Assembly (NCBI GenBank): GCA_022713905.1
Contig: JAIHTM010000019.1
Span: 1 to 18,799, forward strand
Reading direction: 5' to 3'
Source of the DNA: Collinsella sp.
GTDB taxonomy: Bacteria > Actinomycetota > Coriobacteriia > Coriobacteriales > Coriobacteriaceae
Length of the DNA stretch: 18,799 bases
Shown here: piece after piece, positions 1-6,078 of the stretch
Numbering within the stretch: the stretch's first letter is position 1
How the letters are laid out: every line of letters starts with the position of its first letter
The notes under the pieces: generated by a model
Seen by the model: only the letters and a program-made list of their open reading frames with translations
What the model was told of the DNA's origin: nothing
The model's database searches: none
Position numbers and translations under genes: made by a program

Positions 1-323
1 GGAAAAGGAATTTCTCGGGGCCGCCTCTCGGCGGCCTTGCGAAAAACAAATCCAAGTTAGACCATTTCAAATGGTTCGATGTCTGCCCGGATGCGACACT
101 CAATGTGTCCATCCTCGCAGTATCCGGTTCTCAAGGTGCACGCCTGGCGGCTCATCCGGTTCCACCGGGCCGCGCGGCAAGGAGATATATTGCCAGACCG
201 GAGGGGCCCCGTGGGCGGGAATCTGGGCGTACACATTTCCTACACATCTTGGGATCCGACTAACGTTTGCCAGCCGTTACCTACCGCTCGCCGAGCATCT
301 CTTTATATAAGGCAGTCTCATGG
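1..323. other. Gene-free, hairpin-rich left end
   Basis: No open reading frame here looks like a real protein: the two plus-strand frames (71-310 and 79-327) overlap each other and have no recognisable domain. The stretch holds several inverted repeats. They are GGCCGCC/GGCGGCC at 19-36 with loop TCTC; the near-perfect palindrome ACCATTTCAAATGGT at 61-75; a 10-bp stem with one bulge at 89-114 (loop TCAAT); CCGGT/ACCGG at 156-168; and GGCAA/TTGCC at 176-194. CCGGAT at 87-92 could instead pair with ATCCGG at 122-127, which competes with the 89-114 stem. This could be a structured RNA or a leader of a gene to the left, but I do not recognise a known RNA family. No clear promoter or U-tract was found. 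Confidence 0.4.
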
Positions 324-1724
324 TTAAAGCGGATACGTCCCCCTAGCTAAAGCACAGCCAGCATCGAGCAACTCATCACGTTCTTCCACCGAGAACCCCT
401 CGGCGTAGACGCGCACCACTGGTTCGGTCCCGCTAGGACGGACCAGCAGCCATGTGTCATCCTCGAATGCCAAACGCAATCCATCCATATGACTAACGTT
501 TTGCGGCACCTTGCCACAAATCGACTTGGGGTTTACGCCCGGCAGCAGGGTTCGTAACGTTTCGGCATCTTCGGCCTCAAGGCGTAAATCGCGTCGACCG
601 TAACTCGTCTTACCAAAACTGTCCTCGAGTTGGTCGACCAGAACGCCCAAAGGCGCGTCCGTCTTTGCCATAAGCTCACACAGAATCAGACAGGCGAGGA
701 TTCCATCGCGCTCGGGCATATGCGCGGCGATGCCGATACCACCGGCTTCTTCGCCGCCTATGAGGACGCCGCCCTTCTTCATCTCCGCCGCTATATATTT
801 GAAACCGACTGGTTTGACGGTCACGCGGCAGCCAAGCGCCTCGGCAATGCGACGCACGAGCGTCGAGCATGAAAGGTTGACGACGACGCGCCCCTCCAAG
901 TTACGAAATTGAACTAAGTCGCCCAAAACGAGCGCCATGATCTGATGCGGATGTATATATCTGCCGCGCTCGTCAACCGCGCCGATACGGTCGGCGTCGC
1001 CGTCGGTCACCAGGCCAGCGCAAGCTCCGTCCTCGATAACCGCGCGCTCGCAAGCGTCCACCCAAGGCTCAACGGGGTCGGGGCAGATATCTTCTTGGTC
1101 AGACGCCTGCCCGGCGTGAATCTCGTGCACCTCAACGCCAAGCTCGCGCAGCAAGTCAGCTAGATAGCCCTGGGCTGCGCCGCCCATGGGATCAACAACC
1201 ACGCGCAGGTGCGCGGCGCGGATGGCTTCGGCATCGACAAATGATGCCACCGCCTGCATATAGTCAGGAATGATATCCGCGGTGCGATATTGCCCCTCGA
1301 TCCCCATTGGCTCGGGAGCCATGGCCTCTTCGAGCTCTTCGATGACATCCTGGTTGGCGGTCGAGCCGTCACCCATGCGAATCTTGAGGCACAGATAACC
1401 CTGCGGATGATGGGACCCCGTCACCATGAGCGCGCCGCACGCCTCACCGTCATAAGCCGCCGCCCACGTAAGGGCAGGGGTCGGAACAGGTCGCGAAGCG
1501 AGCACGGCGTCCAGCTCGTGCGCTGCTAGCACGCCCGCCGCAAGCTCAGCGAACTCGCGCGCCAGGGGCCGGGTGTCGAACCCTATATATACCGTTTTGC
1601 CCGGATTGGTCTTTTGCCACAACTCGCCGACGGCATCGGCGATACGGGCAACGTTATCGGCAGTGAAGTCCTCATCGACGCGAGCGCGCCAACCGTCAGT
1701 TCCAAAATGAATTATCGCGCACAC
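324..1724 (-). CDS. Phosphoglucomutase/phosphomannomutase family protein
   Basis: This is an alpha-D-phosphohexomutase, a cytoplasmic enzyme that interconverts hexose 1- and 6-phosphates through a phosphoserine. With the start chosen here it has 466 residues, normal for the family. All four family motifs are visible: the catalytic serine loop TGSHHP (Ser104; the usual form is TASHNP), the metal loop DGDADR (241-246), the sugar-binding loop GEEAGG (324-329) and the phosphate-binding RPSGTEP (429-435). The N-terminus has the typical HFGTDGWRA. The longest frame opens at 1808, but its first 28 residues resemble nothing in the family. GTG at 1722-1724 is preceded by GAGGTG seven bases upstream and is preferred. 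The gene stands alone, because a strong terminator separates it from mmuM upstream. Glucose versus mannose specificity cannot be read from the sequence. Confidence 0.9.
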   Translation of the reverse strand: MCAIIHFGTDGWRARVDEDFTADNVARIADAVGELWQKTNPGKTVYIGFDTRPLAREFAELAAGVLAAHELDAVLASRPVPTPALTWAAAYDGEACGALMVTGSHHPQGYLCLKIRMGDGSTANQDVIEELEEAMAPEPMGIEGQYRTADIIPDYMQAVASFVDAEAIRAAHLRVVVDPMGGAAQGYLADLLRELGVEVHEIHAGQASDQEDICPDPVEPWVDACERAVIEDGACAGLVTDGDADRIGAVDERGRYIHPHQIMALVLGDLVQFRNLEGRVVVNLSCSTLVRRIAEALGCRVTVKPVGFKYIAAEMKKGGVLIGGEEAGGIGIAAHMPERDGILACLILCELMAKTDAPLGVLVDQLEDSFGKTSYGRRDLRLEAEDAETLRTLLPGVNPKSICGKVPQNVSHMDGLRLAFEDDTWLLVRPSGTEPVVRVYAEGFSVEERDELLDAGCALARGTYPL

Positions 1725-1812
1725 GCGCAGACACCTCACAGTGTTTGGATCATGGTACGCATGGGGTATACCCGCAACATGCACTCGGCAACCTGCCGGC
1801 ACCAGCATTCAC

Positions 1813-1826
1813 CATTTGGGCAAATG
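1813..1826. repeat. Palindrome upstream of the phosphohexomutase
   Basis: CATTTG-GG-CAAATG is a perfect inverted repeat, nested in a wider CAGCATT/AATGCTG repeat (1803-1829). Nearer the gene is a 10-bp perfect palindrome GGGTATACCC (1764-1773). Both lie between the terminator and the GTG start, where a promoter must be. They may be operator sites, but no regulator can be assigned and no good -35/-10 pair was found. Confidence 0.4.
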
Positions 1827-1846
1827 CTGCCGAGGACATGCAGGCA

Positions 1847-1876
1847 ATAAAAAACCGCCCCGTATGGAGCGGTTTT
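1847..1876 (-). terminator. Intrinsic terminator after the methyltransferase gene
   Basis: On the minus strand AAAACCGCTCC and GGGGCGGTTTT form an 11-bp stem with one G-U pair and the loop ATAC, followed by a run of T. It begins six bases after the mmuM-like stop codon. It therefore ends the repressor-methyltransferase transcript and makes the phosphohexomutase a separate unit. The stem also has T residues on the plus-strand side, but nothing plus-strand needs it. Confidence 0.88.
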
Positions 1877-1881
1877 GCCCT

Positions 1882-2775
1882 TTATATATCGAGCGCCTCG
1901 GCCATCGCTGCCGTAGTGATTGCCGTGGTTCCACAGCAACTGCCCACCATTGCGGCACCGGCATGCCTCCATTCGATGCATGCGCGCGCGAAAGCTTCGG
2001 GGTTCTCGTGCCATACGGGGCCATCCTGAGTCTGGACCGGATCGCCCACGTTGGGACGCACCGTGACGGGAGTAGTCGCCGATGCAACCATCCTGGGCAC
2101 CGCCGCATTCGCGGCCGCAAGCGAACAGCAATTAACACCAACCGAGTTTGCGCCGTGTTTTTCGGCGTACAAAACGGCTGCCTCGATGTTGAGGCCATCG
2201 CCCAACAGGTCGCCTTTATCGTCAACGACAAAACTCACCAGAACAGGCATGCCGTCGGCGGCATCTCGAGCGCCGGCAAGCATGGGCTGCAAATTACGGA
2301 TAGACGTCACCGTCTCGATCAGCAGACCGTCAACGCCGGCATTGAGCAAGGCGTGCGCCTGTTCGCGCGCAATGCCTCGGATTTCACGATACTCGGCAGA
2401 GTCCTCGGCAAACCACTCAATACCGATCGGGCCCATCGAGCCCAGCAGCAGCTGAGGGTGCGCCTGGCGGGCATCGTCGACGGCCCCGCGATTGACCTCC
2501 GCCACGGACGGCGCAATCTGGTCGTGCTTGAGGGCATAGCTTGATGCCTGAAAGGTGTTGGTAATGAGCACCTGCGCGCCGGCGACGACATACAAGCGAT
2601 GGATACGAGAAACGGTCTGCGGCTCTGCCAGATTCCAAAACGCCGGTGGAATGTCGGCGGCATCGTACTCACTCAACAAGACACTGCCCATGGGGCCCTG
2701 CGCCAACAAGGTCTCGCTCGACAAGCGGCGCGCAAGTTCCTCGGCACCAAAGCGGTTGTAATAACTCGTATCCAT
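1882..2775 (-). CDS. mmuM: Homocysteine S-methyltransferase
   Basis: This is a zinc-dependent homocysteine S-methyltransferase (MmuM/BHMT/MetH N-terminal fold). It transfers a methyl group, probably from S-methylmethionine or SAM, to homocysteine to give methionine. The protein has 297 residues, a normal length for free-standing members. The zinc cysteines of the family are in place: GVNCC (Cys216) and GSCCGT (Cys280-Cys281). The N-terminal strand containing AQGPMGSVLL and the ITNTFQAS stretch (71-78) match the barrel start of the family. The gene begins ten bases after the stop of the repressor gene, so the two are very likely co-transcribed. The start ATG sits inside a run of TATATA; GGGA five bases upstream is a modest ribosome site. 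The methyl donor is not determined by sequence, so the symbol is given by family resemblance only. Confidence 0.85.
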   Translation of the reverse strand: MDTSYYNRFGAEELARRLSSETLLAQGPMGSVLLSEYDAADIPPAFWNLAEPQTVSRIHRLYVVAGAQVLITNTFQASSYALKHDQIAPSVAEVNRGAVDDARQAHPQLLLGSMGPIGIEWFAEDSAEYREIRGIAREQAHALLNAGVDGLLIETVTSIRNLQPMLAGARDAADGMPVLVSFVVDDKGDLLGDGLNIEAAVLYAEKHGANSVGVNCCSLAAANAAVPRMVASATTPVTVRPNVGDPVQTQDGPVWHENPEAFARACIEWRHAGAAMVGSCCGTTAITTAAMAEALDI

Positions 2776-2785
2776 ATATATCCCG

Positions 2786-3208
2786 CTATTCCTCGACGCT
2801 GATTCCCTGCTTTTCGAGATAGGCGAGCCAGCGGCTCATCGTGTCCTCGGATAGCGCATGCTCCATCATGCAGGCCTCGGAATCGGCTCGCTCAAATTCG
2901 ACACCGAGCTCCTGAACCAAAAACGTACGGATGAGGCGATGACGGTACCAGATAGCCGTGCCAACCTCGCGGCCGCGATCGGTCAGGATTACCTTGCCGT
3001 AGTGCGATTGCTCGACAAGCTCGGATGCCTTGAGCGCCGAAACCGCTTTATTGACCGATGCCTTGGAGACGCCAAGACGCTGCGCGATGTCGACCGATCG
3101 CACGCCGTTGGTTTCCCCCTCTTCGCTTTCAATGCGAACCATGCACTCCAAGTAGTCTTCGTTCGCCACCGTCAGATGTAGTTCGCGCGAGCTATTTGTC
3201 GTATCCAT
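2786..3208 (-). CDS. DtxR/MntR-family metal-dependent repressor
   Basis: This is a 140-residue DNA-binding repressor of the DtxR/MntR family, which senses Fe(II) or Mn(II). A winged helix-turn-helix (SVDIAQRLGVSKASVNKAVSALK, about residues 38-60) is followed by the dimerisation helix and metal-site region EACMMEH (111-117). The C-terminal SH3 domain of DtxR and IdeR is absent, as in MntR. Metal ligands look mixed: Asp18 and Glu21 in NEDYLE match MntR Asp8/Glu11, while Cys113, Glu116 and His117 match DtxR Cys102/Glu105/His106, and His90 matches DtxR His79. The MDTTNSS start (ATG at 3208) is chosen; a start at 3229 is possible but adds only MQKGRKI. The gene leads the mmuM operon and faces pepT across a 120-bp region carrying an 18-bp palindrome. 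Which metal it senses cannot be said. Confidence 0.87.
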   Translation of the reverse strand: MDTTNSSRELHLTVANEDYLECMVRIESEEGETNGVRSVDIAQRLGVSKASVNKAVSALKASELVEQSHYGKVILTDRGREVGTAIWYRHRLIRTFLVQELGVEFERADSEACMMEHALSEDTMSRWLAYLEKQGISVEE

Positions 3209-3239
3209 GATCTTCCGTCCCTTCTGCATTCAATGGCTG

Positions 3240-3268
3240 ATTCTACCCCATCCAAGCGTCGTGGTATG
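3240..3268 (-). promoter_or_regulatory. Candidate promoter of the repressor-mmuM operon
   Basis: A good -10 (TAGAAT, minus strand, 3245-3240) lies 31 bases before the repressor start codon. The -35 position 17 bases upstream (3263-3268) is poor and falls inside the left arm of the palindrome at 3263-3280. A poor -35 buried in an operator fits an autoregulated promoter, but this is inference. Confidence 0.5.
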
Positions 3269-3290
3269 CCGTGGCATACCGTGCTAGAGT
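3262..3290 (+). promoter_or_regulatory. Candidate pepT promoter (extended -10)
   Basis: TGC-TAGAGT at 3282-3290 is an extended -10 element. A weak -35 (TGGTAT, 3262-3267) lies 17 bases upstream and overlaps the palindrome. The start codon of pepT is 39 bases downstream of the -10. Confidence 0.45.
3263..3280. promoter_or_regulatory. 18-bp palindromic operator between divergent genes
   Basis: GGTATGCC-GT-GGCATACC is a perfect 8-bp inverted repeat with a 2-base centre. It lies 55 bases from the repressor start and 49 bases from the pepT start, covering the -35 region of both candidate promoters. DtxR-family proteins bind palindromes of about this size next to their own genes, so the neighbouring repressor is the obvious ligand. 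The sequence does not match the classical TTAGGTTAGGCTAACCTAA iron box. Confidence 0.65.
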
Positions 3291-3328
3291 TCTTGTTGCA
3301 CACGACGACCAAGATTGGAGCGGTCTTT

Positions 3329-4576
3329 ATGGAAAACACCACCACGAGCCCCGATGTCCTCGAGCGCTTTTTGCGCTACGTCCAGATCAACACGCAGTCC
3401 GAGGATGCAAACTGTGACCAGGTACCCTCGAGCGCCGTTCAGTTTGATCTTGCCAACGTACTGGCTGAAGAACTGCGCGAGCTTGGTGCGGAAGATGCCC
3501 ACGTGACCGAGCACGCCTATGTCTGCGCGCATATCCCCGCAAGTGTGGGCGCTGAGGACAAGCCCGCCCTGGGCCTGATCGCCCATCTCGACACCACCGA
3601 AGTTGCACCGGGCGCCGGCGTGAAGCCGCACATCGTACACTACGAAGGCGGCGACCTGGTCTGCGGCGCGGTTGACGGTAAGCCCGTTGCCATGAGCACC
3701 GCCAAGCTTCCCGCCCTGAATGACCTCGCGGGTGAGGACTTGGTCTGCAGCGATGGCACCACGCTGCTGGGCGCAGACGACAAGGCGGGCGTCGCCGAGA
3801 TCATGTCGCTTGTCGCGCGTATCGCTCAGGACCCTTCTCTGCCCCATCCCGCACTCGGCATTTGCTTCTGCCCTGACGAGGAGATCGGCCACGGAGCCGA
3901 GCTGTTGGATATCGATACCTTTGGCTGCAAGTACGCCTACACGGTCGACGGCGGCCCCATCGGCGAGCTGGAGTGGGAGTGCTTCAATGCCGCCGAGGTG
4001 ACCGTCCGCTTTGAGGGCCAGTCCATCCACCCGGGCGACGCCAAAGGCCGTATGGTCAACGCAGGCAATCTGTTCTGCGACTTCAACGCGTTGCTCCCCT
4101 ACGTGCAGCGCCCGGAGTATACGGAAGGCTACGAGGGCTTTTATCACCTTGAGGGCGTATCTGCGACCGTCGATCACGCCACAGCGCGCTATATCGTCCG
4201 CGACCATGACGCCGCCAAGTTCCAGCAGAAACTCGACCTTATCGATGCCGCCGCCTCGATGCTCAACCAGCGTCTGGGTGAGGAGCGCGTGACGGTCGAG
4301 ATTAAGCAGCAGTATCGAAATATGGCCGAAATCGTTCGTGACTATCCCGAGCTTATTGATGTTGCCAAGGAAGCCTACCTTGCCTGCGGCGTTGAGCCCC
4401 AAGTGCTGCCGATTCGCGGCGGCACCGACGGCGCCCAGCTGTCGTTCCGCGGTCTGCCCTGCCCCAACCTTTCCACCGGCGGCTATTGCTACCACGGCGT
4501 CAACGAGTTCGTCCCGGTTAGTTCGCTCGTCAAGATGACCGACGTCCTCCAGGAGCTCGTCGCCCGCTTCGCGTAA
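3329..4576 (+). CDS. pepT: Peptidase T (tripeptidase)
   Basis: PepT is a cytoplasmic dizinc aminopeptidase of the M20 family that removes the N-terminal residue of tripeptides. The product has 415 residues, close to the usual 410. Catalytic and metal residues are visible: AHLDT (His86, Asp88), the bridging Asp150 in LLGADDKAG, the Glu184-Glu185 pair in CPDEEIGHG, Asp207 in YTVDGGP, and the C-terminal histidine in YCYHGVNEF. The lid-domain signature GQSIHPGDAKGRMVNA follows. The frame is open back to 3233, but ATG at 3329 has GGAG eight bases upstream and matches the family N-terminus (MENTTTSPDVLERFLRYVQI). It is the only plus-strand gene, diverges from the metal repressor and ends at a terminator, so it is probably monocistronic. 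Because its promoter overlaps the palindrome, metal-dependent control is possible. Confidence 0.95.
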   Translation: MENTTTSPDVLERFLRYVQINTQSEDANCDQVPSSAVQFDLANVLAEELRELGAEDAHVTEHAYVCAHIPASVGAEDKPALGLIAHLDTTEVAPGAGVKPHIVHYEGGDLVCGAVDGKPVAMSTAKLPALNDLAGEDLVCSDGTTLLGADDKAGVAEIMSLVARIAQDPSLPHPALGICFCPDEEIGHGAELLDIDTFGCKYAYTVDGGPIGELEWECFNAAEVTVRFEGQSIHPGDAKGRMVNAGNLFCDFNALLPYVQRPEYTEGYEGFYHLEGVSATVDHATARYIVRDHDAAKFQQKLDLIDAAASMLNQRLGEERVTVEIKQQYRNMAEIVRDYPELIDVAKEAYLACGVEPQVLPIRGGTDGAQLSFRGLPCPNLSTGGYCYHGVNEFVPVSSLVKMTDVLQELVARFA

Positions 4577-4600
4577 AGAACTCGAACAATCCAGTTCAAT

Positions 4601-4641
4601 AAAATCGCCCCGTTCTCAAAACCGAGAACGAGGCGATTTTT
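4601..4641 (+). terminator. Intrinsic terminator of pepT
   Basis: AAAATCGCC-C-CGTTCTC and GAGAACG-A-GGCGATTTT form a 16-bp stem with one internal C/A mismatch and the loop AAAACC, ending in TTTTT. It starts 25 bases after the pepT stop codon. Confidence 0.9.
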
Positions 4642-4718
4642 GGTGCAAAGGGAGTAGTCAGCATCGCAGGTTGAGCCAACGTCAGCGAGCGACGTTCAGA
4701 GCGAACAAGTTGGCATGA

Positions 4719-4759
4719 AAAAGGCAGGGCATTGACCTTCTGGTCATGCCCTGCCTTTT
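4719..4759 (-). terminator. Terminator between converging pepT and LCP genes
   Basis: AAAAGGCAGGGCAT-T-GACC pairs with GGTCATGCCCTGCCTTTT, giving an 18-bp stem with a single bulged T and a 4-base loop. On the minus strand the stem is followed by a run of T, so it would stop transcription coming from the LCP gene; it may work in both directions. Upstream of it (4675-4715) are weaker repeats GCCAAC/GTTGGC and AACGTC/GACGTT. Confidence 0.82.
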
Positions 4760-4801
4760 GAATGACAAATTGTCGCTCTGGGCGGCGCGCAGTGTCGAGC
4801 C

Positions 4802-4829
4802 GTTACGCGGGCTGGTAAGCCCGCGTAAC
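4802..4829. repeat. Perfect hairpin touching the LCP stop codon
   Basis: GTTACGCGGGCT-GGTA-AGCCCGCGTAAC is a perfect 12-bp inverted repeat. It ends two bases from the LCP stop codon (TAG at 4833-4831, minus strand). There is no T-run on either side, so it is unlikely to terminate alone. It may protect the mRNA 3' end or help the terminator at 4719-4759. Confidence 0.6.
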
Positions 4830-4830
4830 C

Positions 4831-6066
4831 CTAATAATTGGCTTCGTAGCCGTTGCCATCGCCGGTGGGCTCTTCGTAGTAGTCCGAATCGCTCGAATCG
4901 CTTGAGTCATCGGAATCGTCAGAGCTGACCGATGAAGTTGCGGTACCGTTTGCGTAGTCGTCAGACGTGTTGTTGTTCAGGTCGCCGATCGTAGAGCTGG
5001 AACCGTCGGAAAGACCCATAGTGTTGGGACCCTTGGGATCCTTGCCGGCATCGACGCGCTCCATCATTTCCTTGAGCTCGTCCTCGTAGACAAAGACGTA
5101 GCTCACACCGTCGATCATGGTGCTGTCGTCGGCGTACGAGGGCAGGTTGGCCGAGTAGATACCGTCGACATCCATACCGCGCATGGCGTTGACCGTAGCC
5201 ACGATATCCTGAACGCTCATATCGGTTACGAGCATATCGGACAGCGAATTAACCAGGCCAAAAATCTTCGTGGCATCGAAGTTATTGAGAATCTGGTTGG
5301 CAAGGGCGCCAAGCACCTGACGCTGGTGGCGCATGCGCGTGTAATCGCCGTCGGCATAGGTGTAGCGGCAGCGGGCATAGGTAAGGGCGGTGGCACCGTC
5401 CATATGCTGCTGGCCAGCGGTAATCTTAATATCCAGGTGCTCGGGGTCGTCAACATCATCGGTTGCGTTAATGTCGATACCGCCAACCGAATCAATCAGC
5501 GCCTGCATACCGTCGAAGCTGACCTCGGCATAGTGGGAAATCTGAACACCGCACAGCTCGTTGACCGCCTCGACCATGGCCTCGGCGCCGCCAACGGTAT
5601 GGCAGGCGTTGATCTTCATGGTCTCGCCCTTGTACTCGACCTTGGTGTCGCGCGGAACGGAAATGAGCGTCGCCTGCTTTTGCGTGGGGTCGATGCGTGC
5701 CAGGATAATCGAGTCGGCACGATACGTATCCTCGCCCGGACGGCCGTCGGTGCCAAGAAGCAGCACGTAGAACGGATCCTTTGCCTCATCGGTGTCAACC
5801 AGAACCCGACGCAGATTGTCGGTAATGACATTAGAATCGCCGAGCTTGCCCATAATGGTGGCAAACCACAGGCCGGCAGCGGTAGTGGCACTCAGCAGCA
5901 CACCAAGCACGACAATGAGCGCGACGTGACGAATCGTGTGGCTACGACGACGTTGACGAGCGCGCTCGGAATAGCGAGCCACGTTATCGCGACTGTAGAT
6001 CTTGGCCTGCGCACCAGTTGAGGGTCTTCGGGCGGTGGTATCCGCGAGGGGCTTTTTATTAAACAT
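4831..6066 (-). CDS. LytR-CpsA-Psr (LCP) family cell-wall ligase
   Basis: LCP proteins are membrane-anchored enzymes outside the membrane that move wall glycopolymers from lipid carriers onto peptidoglycan. The 411-residue protein has an Arg-rich cytoplasmic N-terminus, one membrane helix at about 47-69, and the LCP domain starting at VLLLGTDGRPGEDTYRADSI and continuing through SVPRDT, INACHTVGG and the YARCRY...DYTRMRHQRQVL block near its end. These include the conserved Arg and Asp that bind the polyprenyl pyrophosphate head group. The last 55 or so residues are a Ser/Asp-rich low-complexity tail. ATG at 6066 is preferred over a TTG six bases earlier because ACAGG stands seven bases before it. 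It starts 12 bases after murA and is almost certainly in the same transcript. Confidence 0.9.
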   Translation of the reverse strand: MFNKKPLADTTARRPSTGAQAKIYSRDNVARYSERARQRRRSHTIRHVALIVVLGVLLSATTAAGLWFATIMGKLGDSNVITDNLRRVLVDTDEAKDPFYVLLLGTDGRPGEDTYRADSIILARIDPTQKQATLISVPRDTKVEYKGETMKINACHTVGGAEAMVEAVNELCGVQISHYAEVSFDGMQALIDSVGGIDINATDDVDDPEHLDIKITAGQQHMDGATALTYARCRYTYADGDYTRMRHQRQVLGALANQILNNFDATKIFGLVNSLSDMLVTDMSVQDIVATVNAMRGMDVDGIYSANLPSYADDSTMIDGVSYVFVYEDELKEMMERVDAGKDPKGPNTMGLSDGSSSTIGDLNNNTSDDYANGTATSSVSSDDSDDSSDSSDSDYYEEPTGDGNGYEANY

Positions 6067-6078
6067 AGGCAACCTGTA

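Noticed and set aside
19..36. GC-rich hairpin as terminator of a gene to the left
   Set aside because: Strong stem but followed by TTGCG rather than a T-run; no coding end is visible in the window.
156..168. T-box-like GGTGGAACCG on the minus strand
   Set aside because: Ten bases fit the T-box core, but no stem I motifs, terminator or aminoacyl-tRNA gene were found.
71..327. Two overlapping small frames in the left end
   Set aside because: No domain, no good ribosome site, and they overlap each other in different frames.
324..1808. Longer phosphohexomutase start at 1808
   Set aside because: The extra 28 residues do not fit the family and cross palindromic upstream DNA; the GTG at 1724 has a good ribosome site.
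3284..4495. Long open frame (403 codons) antisense to pepT
   Set aside because: It is a mirror of the pepT codons in GC-rich DNA, has no recognisable domain and no ribosome site.
4802..4829. Perfect hairpin as an independent terminator
   Set aside because: No T-run on either strand.
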